From Chiua virens (taxonomy: Eukaryota; Basidiomycota; Agaricomycetes; Boletales; Boletaceae), in contig JAHNUO010000031.1 in the NCBI GenBank assembly GCA_019787685.1, forward strand, positions 62,001-126,000: DNA of 64,000 nucleotides, written 5' to 3'. The translations under genes and the position numbers were made by a program. The notes beneath the pieces are model-generated. The model made no database searches. It saw only the letters and a program-made list of their open reading frames with translations, and was not told where the DNA came from. Of the stretch, positions 1 to 11,598 are shown piece after piece (positions within the stretch are counted from its first letter, which is position 1; each line of letters starts with the position of its first letter).

Positions 1-2
1 AT

Positions 3-1150
3 TTCTCCAAGGTTGTCGTCAAACTCATTCCATCCATAGCAGGAAAACACGAAGGATGGGCGGCGGTCGTGCAGACAGGTCACACTCGCCTCATGAAAGC
101 TGTGCGCGATCTTGGTTTGCGGACCGGAAAAGGCAAGTCTGCGAGGGAGTTGGTCCTGGAATGTCAGGTACGTTCGCACACGTTTCGCTGTGACCAACGG
201 CTGATCGGGTAGCGAATAGGGTTCGAGTATCGGAACTTATTCTACGCAGTGGATGAATGAATTTCATTGGTCTGCACGTGGTGAATCTGCAGAGGATTGG
301 CTCGACGAATCCAAAACTCGCCGATCTAAGCTCCCATGGCCACCCGTAAAGGTCATTTTCCCAAGCGTCAAAACAGTCCGGGCTAGCGTCTTGGGTGAAC
401 CTGTGCGTGGAATATCCGTTGCTTGCTCTTCCTGTACTTGAACTGTGCCGTTTGACAGGGAGGTGGAACCATGTTCTGTCGAACGAAGCAATGGGAAGGA
501 ACAAAATTTCCTAGAGAATTGTTTCATGACTCGAATAGCATGGGCGGTCGCGTGCTGATGCACACCAAGGTTCGATTCACTTGCAGTGCATCAATACTTT
601 ATTAACCCGTAAGTTGCAACCTCAGATGATCGTTGCAACCCTCCGCCGAACTTCACCATTCGCAAGTACTTCTAAATCCGATACCAAAAGTAAATCTACG
701 CGTCCAAGTGCCTCAGACAGCGGCAAATCTAAGGTTATTGTCATCTCCGACAGCGAAACAGAGTCAGACAGTGATGTGGAAGAGTGCGCACCAGAAGCAC
801 AGAAGGAGGCCATAGGCTGGGCCTATGTTGGTTCCCACAACTTCACGCCTTCAGCCTGGGGAACATTGTCCGGTTCTGCATTCAATCCGACGATGAATGT
901 AGGTTTTGTGTCAAGAAGTACTTTTGTGCCCGGTTTCACCTTTGCTGATCAGGTTGTCAACTATGAACTCGGCATAGTCTTCCCGCTCTACGGTGAGAAG
1001 GATGTGCAAAAGGTTTCATGCTTTAAACGACCTCCAAGGAAGTACATGCTTAATCAAGACAGAGCATGGGTAAGTTTGTGTATTTATCCCGCCATATCTG
1101 TTTGACGTCTTTACTAGATACAAGAGGAGTCGCCAGTATTTAGAAGTTAG
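3..1150 (+). CDS. TDP1: Tyrosyl-DNA phosphodiesterase 1, 3' part (5' end outside window)
   Basis: This DNA-repair enzyme removes topoisomerase I peptides and other adducts from DNA 3' ends in the nucleus. Five exons can be followed: 3-167, 220-402, 459-569, 626-1069 and 1118-1150, all with GT-AG introns and an open frame. Exon 2 begins with a GSSIG stretch and ends ASVLGEP. Exon 3 carries GGGTMFC and ends in MHTK, the second H-x-K catalytic motif. Exon 4 has VGSHNFTPSAWG, which supplies the partner Asn of the HKN motif, and ends NQDRAW; exon 5 adds a ten-residue tail. The acidic Ser-rich stretch in exon 4 (SDSETESDSDVEE) is a low-complexity insert. The N-terminal half, with the first HKN motif, lies before the window. 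No frame break is visible, so this is probably a working gene. Its 3' end faces that of P450-1 with about 60 bp between stops. Confidence 0.93.
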
Positions 1151-1207
1151 ATGATTTCAAATAAACATATATCCAGCATATAGTTTCTTGCTGAGTTTCC
1201 ATGAATC

Positions 1208-3442
1208 CTACGGCATTTGCCCGCTGGGCTCCGTGAGTAAGAACTCTTTGTTGATGAGATGCTCAGCTTCCGTCGATCTCGGCTTGATCGAGCATTTGAA
1301 CGGCGCTTGATGACTGGAAGGCCATTCGAGCTTGTCAGCAAATACATTGATAGAGAAAAGAGCATGATCACACACACGATGGTCTCACCCTCCAAATTGA
1401 ATTCGGGGGTGATTTCCACTCCGTTCTCGACACGTTTCGAGATGTCGAACACGGCAAGCGTTTGGGCGCACATTAGCCAGACGGTCGAATGACCAAGGAA
1501 ATAGCCTGATCGAACGTTCGAACGTTCATCGATGACTGAATATTTTCATGATCAATACATTGCACTGCTTACCCGGACATTTGCTGTACAAGGATGTGGA
1601 ATCAACTTTTCGTTCAGCCTTGAGATTGCATGATAGGTGCTCACCGCCTTCCGAAACCAAAGCAGGCATTTCCAGGATGACGTTCCGGATTGTCTCCCAA
1701 GAATCGCTCGGGTTTGAACTCTGACGGATTCGAGTAGGTTCGTTCGTCACGGAGAATCGCCCTAGAACAACATTGTAACCAAAGACAATAGGTTTGTGGT
1801 TATGTCAGACCCACCAAATGTTGACGAAAACGTAGGCACCCGCAGGTATGAGATAGTTATCATACCAGTCATCCACCCTTGTACATCTCATGGCTACGAC
1901 AGTCAGATTCAAGTAAGATAACGTTTTGAATGAAATGTACCAACTTATTGGACCTGGCGTATGCCAACGTAGCAACTCGGTAAACAACGCCTCCATGTAC
2001 GGTAGAGAAGGGCGGTCGGAAAACGTGGGTAAACGATTGGAACCAACAACGGAATCGAGTTCTTGCTGCGCCTTCTTCATGACCTGTGGGTAGAGCGTCA
2101 TCGCAAGGTGGAACGCATAAGCAACTGAGTTTGCCTGAAAGGACGATTGGTTAACTTGAATGAATGCCAGCGTGACACTGAAAGTCCCTTACCGTGTCGG
2201 CACCGCCTATACATAATTAAGCTGATCAATGAAAGGTGTCGAAAATGGAGGATGAATCGTGAGGAACGCACTGTGGTACATCGATGCTGTAGCCCATTTA
2301 ACGCTATCTTCGACATCTTGTGTGTGATCAGACTTGTTCATCAAACGAGACGACATTGATGGGAGTGCTGTCCCGGCGGCCTGCGGAAAGTGCAGCTTTA
2401 GCGCGATGATCATCGGAGGCGAGAAAAAGCTCACCAGCTGCGACTTGACATACTTATGAGGGATTTCTACAAGGTCCTGAACAACGGTAGCATATTGTTT
2501 TGCTTTCCTCTTGAAGCCAGCACCAGGGAACCATGATGGGACGTACTTCACTGTGGTGACGTAGTAGGTTTACCATGTCTGGACACAATGGATGGACCAA
2601 TGACTTACGAAAATGGATCAGATCGGCGTAATATACGCCTGGTGCGGTTGCAATAGATAGCTGTGAGTTTGCGACATGTGCCAACTTCATAAGAGGGTCA
2701 TCTTCCTCTCGAGTCAGGTAGCCATGGGAGATACGCAAAATCATCGAGGTGAAGTTTCTATAGTGAACTCCGTGAGTGACAACTTCAGATGATACGCACG
2801 GGACTCACTTGCGGACGTGCGCTTGAAGCCTCTCCGGATCTTGGAGCACGCGCCGAAGATGTCGCCGAGTTTCATGCTCGATCATCCTATGCAACTTTGT
2901 AATGGAGGCGTAACTGCCAATCTCTTGCGCAATCCACTTTCGATGGGTACGAAACCATTCGTTGTTGTGGGAAAGAAGCATGATCTTGCCCCATCCTGAT
3001 AACTCGCCGCACATAACAGAGCGAGGACGGTCAGAGTAATTGACGCTGCGTTTCTCGAGGAGCTCTTCTGCGATCTTCGCAGAACCAATGACGATGATAT
3101 TGTATCCGGCCAGCCAACCAGAAGCAATGTCACCTATCAAACGAGTGATTAGAGACAGTAAAGCTGTTGATGATGGATCAATATGATACCATACTGCTGA
3201 TTGAATTTCAGCATCTTTAGCCATACTTTTGCTTGGGGGATTTCGAAGAGGGACCAAAGACCGGCAATCCCAGGTGGCAAATTGCGGGCTTTGTATCTTG
3301 CATAACGCTCATGAAGAATGAAGAATATGCAGAGAGCAAGAGGGGCGATTGAAAATTTAGTGAGGGGTGCAAGGATAGATTGAAAATCCACAATCGCAAG
3401 GGCGGATACAGAATTTGGCAGCAAGGAACTGCCAAGAGTCAT
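1208..3442 (-). CDS. Cytochrome P450 (paralog 1)
   Basis: This is a microsomal haem monooxygenase with about a dozen exons. It starts at the ATG at 3442 with an N-terminal membrane anchor, then a Pro-rich hinge (ARNLPPG), then AKIAEELLEKR and the C-helix WxxxR region (HRKWIAQ). The I-helix motif is SGADT, K-helix is ELLR, PERF is KPERF, and the haem loop is FGFGRRKCPG with the Cys ligand. The I-helix motif sits on a 14-nt microexon (2203-2216) and the haem Cys on an 11-nt microexon (1573-1583). The last exon ends PFKCSIKPRS and then LINKEFLLTEPSGQMP. No lesion was seen. It resembles the CYP64/O-methylsterigmatocystin-oxidoreductase-like proteins common in Agaricomycetes; the substrate is unknown. 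Close paralogs lie at 18.8, 24.2 and 50.9 kb. It probably once shared a divergent promoter with thioesterase A, which is now 8 kb away across a transposon. Confidence 0.88.
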
Positions 3443-4138
3443 AGCAATGCAGTGGGTCCCGTACACCCAGTCAATTCTGGGAACTTATTTGGATTGCTTA
3501 CTATTCATCATGAGGGATACGGCAGTGATCCCTTGGAAGTTGCCTCCAGTGCCGTCTTATCTCGGAGCTTGACTGATTCCGTGGAAGAGAGGCCTCACTG
3601 GCAGTGTCTTCTATAAAAATTCATGTGACGTAACCTCCCACGCGCAAACCCTCAGCCTCAGGCAGTATGTTAGGAGGACACTCAAGTGATGAAGGTTCGA
3701 ACGTTCACGTTCATCGACAAAGTATAGCCATGCCAGCTTAAGCCTTAACTTGAAGGCTATAGGAGGAAGTTGCATCTGAGAACAAAACATAGGTATATAG
3801 TAGTTTGAGACCTCAAGACTCCCGCGTACCAAACACTGAGTCTGAGACCTATTACGACGGCATACGTATCATACATACAGGACCCTGTCTCCCGTAATAT
3901 TTCAGTTGGCGAGCCAAGGGTCCAGCTGATTAGATTTGATCCAATGATAAGCTGTTATCTTAAAATACATCTTGTCACACGCTGCGAGATCTCAGAAAAA
4001 ACCAATTCATAGTATATCCTGATGCGGCATCAAAGACAATCTCTCTACTACTACTAGTACAAGGGACAGCTGGATAATAAATATACTGTGCACATGATCA
4101 CAAGACAAGTCGACTGAGATAAATGTACATACAAAACC
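3443..4138. other. Intergenic: P450-1 promoter side and left transposon border
   Basis: No convincing gene. It holds the upstream region of P450-1, including a TTCGAACGTTCACGTTC stretch near 3696, and somewhere the left end of the transposon block. I could not recognise the element terminus. Confidence 0.5.
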
Positions 4139-6209
4139 CTAATCATACAAAGATGCCGACTGATCCTCGAATGACATGCCAGTGTTATCCTCTAAGTTGC
4201 TAGCCTGAGATGGACCGGCAAGGGTCTGCGATTGGTAATGGGCGAGTTCTTCGATAGATGGTATGAGGGCCTTTCCAGGCCGTTTTCGAGGAGAATTAGA
4301 CATCGTAGTCTGCTTCTCAAGTTTGGCCCTGCAGCGTGTGAGAAAACTAGCATTGCTTCGTACTGTAAAAACTTACAGTCCACAATCGTGTAGCCATTGT
4401 AGGCGCACCTTGACGTCGTCCTTGATCGCATCGCTTTGACATGCGTCAACGAGAGACGTGAAGATGTCTTGGAACACCAACGCCCATGTCTTGGTATCAA
4501 AATTGACGGCCGTTCCTCGAACCTCTGCGTCGTCTCGGGCTTCACATTCCATTGCGCACTGTAGGGCTGTTGCAGAGAACGCATACATCCGGAGAGGCGT
4601 TGTCCGGAAGTTGTGGTTGCAGCCGCGACCATGAAAGAGAGGTGAAGCTGGGTGAGTATACCAAAACTCAAGATGAGAGTTTTCAAGGGCGCCATTGCCA
4701 AACCAGCGTAAAACTCCCCCGTGTTGATCATGTTCATGCATGAAATACGACCGGGGTTCCTGTGGAACTGTAATTTGGTCATATTTACGGATTTTCCAAT
4801 CCGCAGATTGCTGCGGATTGCCATGCACGGGTGGGTCTGAGGCACATGAGGTATAAAACTGCGGCACATATTTTTTGGCGGTCGTCGGCATGACTGAACG
4901 AAAGCTGGTGACTGCTCTCATGAGATAACGAGCGATCCCCTTTGTCAGTGCGAGGGGCCTGCGTGGGCGGGGATCCTCTGGACTTATAACTTGAAATATT
5001 TGTTAGATCTTTAAGTTTTAAGTTGCGTTCCATGTTAAATTTTTTCTTACCTCCCCATTTCTTCACGGTCGCCTCCCCGAGCGACTCTTCAAGACACATT
5101 GTCCACACGGTTTGGTTGTCGTCCTTGTGTCTGTTGCACGACGGCCAGCCCACCTCCCTAATCATATCAAGAAGGGTGAAAACGTGCGCGATCTTCAGCG
5201 CGTCTTGAGTTTCTTCGTCGTAAAAGGCCAGCTTTGACAGATCAGTGCAGGCATGGCTCCGGGTCGTGCTGTCCTCCGGAAACTGGCTGATGAAGGAACC
5301 GATGAAGGGGCTGGAAGCAACCGAGTCAATGAATGAGGATGTGCGGGATGCCGTATGTGAACGGTGGGCTGTGGAATAAATTTGGTCTCCGAAGGCACGC
5401 AGACGGCCTTGGGAGGGGAGTGCTTGACGGCTCCGGCTCTGGTGCCTCTCCAGCACGTCCGTTTCTCTGCCTGTCACCTTTGACAATAGATCAGCTTGCG
5501 GTTTTTTCGTTGGAACTTTGCTTACCTGGATTAAGTCGGCAGCTTGGTTCAGCCGCTGTTCTGCAAATGAAACAGTTCCTTGAGTTGAAGGGAGTGTGGG
5601 GATCTGCGACAACGTTGCTGCGAACGGCTGGGCACGAATTGGGGGCCCAGATAAGCCAGGTGAGCCTTCACCCGTACTCTGAGACTGAGGACCCGGGAGA
5701 GACTGCTGCCAGGTTGCCGTAAACGACTGGTCAGGCTGCGGGGGCTGCTGTTGTTGACCGTGACCACGACTGGGGGGATGACTCAGGATCTGCTGGGGCA
5801 CTGATAATCCGAGTAACGCTTCTCCCATGCCTTGAGGCTGAGAAGTGGGGCGATACTGAGGCCAGGTCGCGAATGGCTCACTGGCGGGCTGACCCGAAGG
5901 AGGTATGGGTTCACGAAAAGACCCAAGAAACTGGGAGTCGAAAATGAATGGATCGGGGGAAGGAGAAAGAGGAAGTAGAGGGGCGGGCGGGTTTGGGGCG
6001 GGTGGATTGGAAACGGATGGATTGGAAACGGATGGATTGGAAACGGATGGATTGGAAACGGATGGACCAGCATACGGCGCCGGCTGAAAAGGTGGTAATG
6101 GTAGGGTCCCTTGGGGAAGGCCTCTACCTTGTGCGCAGCCCCTGCCAGAGCGGATGCGGGTACCAGTATGGGATCGTCCCCATCGAGTCTGATTGTTAGA
6201 TGAGCGCAT
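4139..6209 (-). CDS. DUF6532-like protein, transposon-associated
   Basis: Starts at ATG 6209. The first ~200 residues are low complexity, rich in Pro, Gly, Gln and Ser, with four NPSVS repeats. A globular part follows from about LAFYDEETQDALKIAHVF to the end. Two introns were placed: the first joins VKKWG to EDPRPRRPLALTKGIARYL, the second follows WLHDCGL. The C-terminus ends in SFEDQSASLYD. The segment around LRMYAFSATALQCAMECEA, with following Asp/His-bearing helices, resembles the DUF6532 domain, a family of unknown function expanded in basidiomycetes and often near transposons. I assign it from memory of the family pattern, so it needs a profile search. It lies tail-out at the left end of the transposon block and may be cargo or an accessory protein of the element. 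Confidence 0.55.
6004..6063. repeat. 15-bp tandem repeat, four copies
   Basis: Four perfect copies of GGATTGGAAACGGAT. Read on the minus strand inside the DUF6532-like gene they encode NPSVS four times. Being a multiple of three, the repeat keeps the frame. Confidence 0.95.
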
Positions 6210-6585
6210 GTTGAGAGAAAATTAGACTTGAAGGGGGGTATAAAAGACTCACTACACGGCGATGCGTATTGTCACAACCCGTAATGATCCCTACCGTGAC
6301 TTGATTTGTTTACGAGTCCAGAGCGGAAAATCGCCGTGTCAGATGTATTGAATCGATTAACACAAGGGATCTCCATAAGGAGGTGCGCTGATCATTGAGT
6401 GGGAGGTTGCTTGGAGTCATGGTGAGTAGTCTGAACTGTGCCTCCCGAGTTGTCACGATTGCGGGAGCTCATCGTCCCACGGGCTAAATTCCGAGTCTGG
6501 ATCTGAGTAATCATACAAAAGGGTACATTATTACGAGCATTGCTAATGCTACAGAAAATATAACTAAAACTCGGAACAATCACGA

Positions 6586-7284
6586 CTACGACTGGTAATC
6601 ATCTTGGTCCGTATCATGATCGGTATCCGCTACATCTGTGTCTGCAAGTAAGTCGGAACAACTAGATACAGGAGAGAGATTGTACGTAGGAATCTTGGAG
6701 CTAGGTGAGTCATCAACCAGGGAAACCCCTAAGGTGGTGAGGGTGTGTCGCACTATGCCGATCTGATGATTAGCCTCCCTCACAAAAGACTGTGCCTCCT
6801 GGTACTCCTCATGTGCGATGGTATGCATGATATCAAGCTCCCGGATACGTGAAAGGCGATATTTGGCTTGTGCCTCAAAGGCTGTACGGCTCGCACGAGC
6901 AAGTTGCAACATGCGGCGGGAGTGAGTGTCTACGACCTCTGGTTTCCTCTTGGCAGAGACCTAACCAAATCAACATGCGGCCAAGTAAACTTGTAAAAAG
7001 ACATGACTTACAGAGGTAAGGTGGATTTTTACCTTCTTGGATGGGTGATGAGATCGTGGAAAAGAGTCATCGGATGGCATGAGGTCAAGGCGATTTCTCT
7101 TCTGTTTGAGTCCTGCATACCCTTCGTACCCTTCACCCTCGTGTGGTAATTTCCAAGGGTGCTGGGGGGATGACATAACTTCTTGAATGGGGGTTTCAGG
7201 AGGTGGATTGGACAATGGTGGAGTAGTTAATGAAGACATAAGAGAAGGCGTTTCAACAGAAGGAGAGTCCGTTGCAGGGAGCAT
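6586..7284 (-). CDS. Small hypothetical protein with coiled coil
   Basis: Two exons: the first from ATG 7284 to a GTAAGT donor after KVKIHLTS, the second starting VSAKRKPEVVDTHSRRMLQ. The N-terminal half is Pro/Ser-rich with a basic patch (KQKRNR, KKVKI) that could be a nuclear signal. The second half is helical and charged (residues about LARASRTAFEAQAKYRLSRI), then an Asp-rich tail. No family was recognised. It sits between the DUF6532-like gene and the transposase gene, head-to-head with the latter across about 150 bp, so a shared promoter is likely. It may be an accessory protein of the transposon; function unknown. Confidence 0.5.
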
Positions 7285-7436
7285 TTTGCAAGATCGTTGG
7301 GTAGTCCAAGCCGTAACTTACGATTCGGAACTCGCTTATATAAGCAGAGCTGCGGAGCAAACCTGTAAATTTTTTTAGCTGAGGTCTTATCGCTACCTGA
7401 TCGCTGATCACAAGTGTCCAGGCTGAGCAATTCAAG

Positions 7437-10400
7437 ATGGAACTTCCGACTTTACACCTTCCATCGGTCTCGGACCACCTTCCATCTTTTTGTCCCAATT
7501 GTCAGCAAGAGTTTCCCAATGCAGATTCAGTCGTCCTCCACCTGACTGCTGAGGGTCATGTGGGCGATGGCTTGCTGAATATCTGCCCAACATAGAGCAA
7601 CAAACTACCCATCCTGGTGCTGAGTTCGATGATGATGTTGATGCGGCTCAAGATGGTATGTTCACTGTGCTTGCAAACGCCCACTAGTTTACGTTTTTAG
7701 TCGATGCTCAATGGAACAGGATCAATCCTTTCGAAGACAATTTGGACGACGGCGACCTCACCAATCAGCGGGAATCACCCTCAGAGCAAGGGCCTCGCAG
7801 TGTCGATCATACCAATCATACCTCACATTGTGATGAAGGAAGTCGTGGTCTGGATGCTGCAGACCACAGTCCGCCTCGTATACGTCAATATCACCCCAAC
7901 AAGGGTCTAACTCACCCTGGGGGCGTGAACCTTCTTCAGAAAATGGACCGAGACCAATTCGCTAACATTCGGAACACTGAAAATGTGTATTATCCCTTTG
8001 CATCACAAAGCGAGTGGGAACTCGCGAATTGGCTTTCGAGTGGCTCCCTGTCACAGAAAGAAATTGATATGTATCTACGTTTGCAACGTGTAAGTACATG
8101 TTTCATTCCTCTGGAGCGGTATCTGACAAGTGAACAGAACAAGGAAAATCCTGCTTCTTTTCGCACATCGAAGGACTTGTGCGCGCACATCGAGTCATTA
8201 CCGGATATTCCCCGTTGGCATTGTCAGGAAATCAAGGTTGGATCATACAAAACGAAGACGCCTCTGATTGTTTATTGGCGAGATGGTCTCGAAGTCGTCA
8301 AGCATCTTGTTAGCAATCCTGTATTTGCGCCGTGTATGGACTTCGATCCGTATCACGACTATGAGAAGACACCACAGGGCAATCACGAACGCGTTTATGG
8401 CGAATTCATGAGTGCAGATCGTGCATGGGAAATCCAGGTAAGACGAGAACCAACTGTTATTTCATCTCACTGATCAGGCCTACAGGACAAGTTACCTCAG
8501 GGCCACTCTTTTGTCGGTGTGATCGCGGCTTCTGACAAGACACCTCTGATGATGGGTACTGGAGATAAAGAAATGCATCCCCTCCTGATCTCGATTGCCA
8601 ACATCCACTCCGCGGTCCGTATGAAGGCAACATCCCATGCATATGCCTTAGCGGCATACCTCCCTATCCCGAAGTTTCTCAATGTTACGCCCGTTGTCCA
8701 GGCTATGTTATCTGCACGCGTCTACCATCATGCTGTGTCGTTGGTGATGCAGAATTTGAAGTCAGCTTGCAACGATGGGGAGGTCATGTCCGATCCCCAT
8801 GGAAACCTACGTATCATCCACACTCCTCTCGTCGCATGGATTGCCGACTATCCAGAACAACTTCTAATTGCCTGCGTTTCAGCACAAAACTCCCCAATCT
8901 CCACGGCCAGCGTAGATCAATTCGGCGATCCCACACCAACTCCACTCCGTCTTCGACAACACACCCTTGACACGATTATGGATGCGTGCATTGCTGGCGA
9001 TCCATGCGATATTGTCACCTTCCATAAAGTTTGTCTTCGGCTGCGCATCAATGGCGTTGTTCACCCTTTTTGGGAGGACTGGGGTGATGCCTGCCCGTCG
9101 TTGTTCCTCACGCCTGATGCGCTTCATCAATGGCACAAATTTTACTACGACCACTGCGTGCGCTGGGTGGTCAACATAATCGGGGGGCAGGAACTAGATC
9201 GCCGATTGTCTGTCCTCCAGCCTCGTGTGGGAACACGTAACTGGCCGGATGGCATCTCTACTCTCAAGCAGACCGGGGGTCGGGATCACCGTGAAATCGA
9301 GAAATTGCTTCCTGTTGTCGCTGCTGGTGCAATCCCTGATGATGTTCTCTGTGCGCTTCGAGCAATTACCGAATTCATTTTCCTTGCCCAACGGGCTGTT
9401 CACTACGACGAGACCATTCATTCACTAAGTGAGGCCTTACGCGAATTCCATCACTACAAACCCAGCATTATAGCAGCGGGTGGCCGGCAAGGAAAAAATG
9501 GACCACTGGATCACTTCAAGATCCCGAAACTGGAATTAGCCCAGCATATCGCACGCAGTACGTGTGCGATGGGTGCCCCGTTCCAGTGGAGCAGTGACAT
9601 AACAGAACGATGCCATATCACTCATGTCAAAAATCCCTACCGCTTGTCTAATCGTCGTGATTTCCATTCTCAATGCGTCCGTTTTCTGGATCGACAAGAG
9701 AAACAGCGCTTGTTTCATCTTTTCATGGCTCTCAAGACTGCCGGGGCTCCACTAGTCAACGAAATGGTTCGCGAAGCTGATGTAATGCAACTTCACTACC
9801 CCGAACAAATGTGGATATCAGCTGCTTCCCCTGATGAACGTCTTGTTGGCCATGCCGCCCCACCCAAATCTGTTTTTCATAATCCTCGCTCACAAGTTTC
9901 GTCCGACCATAACACAGCTTTTCTTCTTACTTGCCAACCTCATCTCCCTCGTCTTTCCATTGATGAAGCATGCGCGGCTTTCTCGATGGATGATCTCAGG
10001 GCTGCACTAGGAGACTTTTTCTCTGGCCGTTCTTACACCAACAGAAACGGCCGCCGCATTGCTGCACCAAATTGCTCGCTCCCGTTTTCTCATGTTCACA
10101 TGTGGAACAAATTTCGCATCCAGCAACGCTCAGCACAAAATCCTCTTTCCCTTCGACCCGCCCAGACTGTTGAAGCTCATCCCCCATCCCCTGCTTTGCC
10201 CTTCGGTCGTGGAAACACCGTCCTGATTGTCCATGAGAGTGGCGAGTTGATTTCTATTGATGACGACAAGCGTGCGTGGCCAACTGCAATCGCTGGTTCC
10301 CATTACTGATTTGCCGTTGCATTTTCCTACAGGATACCTTGTGGCGCAAGTACGAGCCATACTTCAACCAGTGACCGATCCTATGTCTCCGCCACTCATT

Positions 10401-10703
10401 TACGTCGAATTCTTCAATTTTTCCAACACTCACTTCGTCAACATGGATGGTATTTGCATAGCTGTACCTGCTCCAAAGATTGAGATGTTTGTTGTCCAGC
10501 GCCGCCTCCGTAGCAACGGCCAACGTCTGGGTGATGTTGTACGACTGGATGACGTCCGGGACATTGTACAATTGGTTCCTAAATTTGGTGGTAAAGTATC
10601 ACCTTCTGTGACCCGAGACAACAGTTTGGAAATTGGACAAGAGTTCTATGTTAATTCTTTCGCCGACAAAGAAGTTTTTCATGCTATCCTGAGCTACCAA
10701 TAA
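7437..10703 (+). CDS. Plavaka-family transposase
   Basis: The ATG at 7437 opens a C2H2-type zinc finger (CPNC...H...H). After a short disturbed stretch the frame resumes at EYLPNIEQQ. Later exons carry YYPFASQSEWELANWL, then DKLPQGHSFVGVIAASDKT, WIADYPEQLL and VVHPFWEDW. After these come DHFKIPKLELAQHI and WSSDITERCHITHVKNPYR (DUF6830-like region). The last intron splices DDDK to RYLVAQVRAI and the stop is at 10701-10703. This order matches fungal Plavaka transposases, a superfamily of cut-and-paste elements. Introns at 8090-8137 and 8436-8485 and the last at about 10271-10333 have GT-AG ends. The zinc-finger exon appears out of frame with the next exon near 7555-7565, by a frameshift or an unrecognised intron. 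The rest is open, so the element may be young. Catalytic acidic residues were not assigned. Confidence 0.8.
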
Positions 10704-11598
10704 ATTACCACTTTGTCGAGTCTGCATAGGAGTAGATGCTTTCTTTCGTAGTAATATATCTTATCCTAACGGGCTGATCGATTCTGATGAAATCTTATCC
10801 AAGTTAGATATGATCAACACTACCTGGATATCCCCATTCAATTTGTTTAAGTGGTAGCCGACGGTCCTGCTGATAAGCGGTGGTGTCGCCTAAGAACATT
10901 GTAGCCGGAAGTTTTCTCGGCTATTTGTTCCACTGATGTTATTCAAGCTCGATACCGAAAAAGTTGGCATGTCAATGACGTAGGGTATAAGTACAATTTC
11001 AACCTGCTTGTCAATTGACCGTGCTTACCGCGCGATTGATCGATAGGTATCTCGACAATCTGTCGAATTCAATGTGAAGATCTTAAGAAGACAATTGCAG
11101 CGGGGTTAGAGACTCGGGTGCTTGACTTGTAATTGTCACAGATCAAGTTCGTCACAAATTACGTAAGGAGGTGGATATTAATTTCGTGACTTCTTGAAGT
11201 CATACGAGCCGCGGGACGCCCTACACCTTCGACTTCCATTTGATAAGTATCCTCAGATCTTGATTAAACCTTGGGGTCTTGACGTGACCCTTCTCGCTGA
11301 GCAGCTACGTACGTCAGTACCCATGGGGTTAAGTCCACCACGGATCCCACTGGGATAGTCGGAAGTCTGACCCAATTGTTAGCGTTCGGTTTGAGAATCA
11401 TATTCTCGACATTCGCTAAATATACTTATGGCCCTTAATGTAACCTTCCTCAGTGAAGCACTCATCCTCGGTGACCCGGGATGCGGGCGGCTCGACCCCG
11501 GCATCTGGACTGCAACATTTTTTGCCCCCTTTGAACTCAATTCTTTCAAACCACACAACTCAAGCTAGTCAATGCTAAACTTCCCCATACATTGAATC
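10704..11598. other. Intergenic: right transposon border and thioesterase A promoter
   Basis: No gene seen. It must hold the right end of the transposon block and the promoter of thioesterase A. No tRNA, repeat family or terminal inverted repeat was recognised. Confidence 0.5.

Larger units (their letters stand above)
4139..10703. mobile_element. Plavaka-type DNA transposon block with two passenger genes
   Basis: Three genes form a block: a Plavaka-family transposase on the plus strand and, divergent from it, a coiled-coil gene and a DUF6532-like gene on the minus strand. The block lies between P450-1 and thioesterase A, which are adjacent and divergent in a second copy of that pair at 49-52 kb, so it looks inserted. 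The coordinates given are the outermost coding bases. True ends must lie between 3443 and 4138 and between 10704 and 11598. Terminal inverted repeats and a target-site duplication were searched for by eye and not found. That the two minus-strand genes belong to the element is inference from position. Confidence 0.6.

Noticed and set aside
5195..5398. An intron at about 5527-5473 in the DUF6532-like gene
   Set aside because: Good GT-AG ends exist, but removal throws the conserved LAFYDEETQDALKIAHVF part out of frame.
3443..11598. Terminal inverted repeats of the Plavaka element
   Set aside because: I compared the left flank with the reverse complement of the right flank by eye and found no convincing match, so no ends are annotated.
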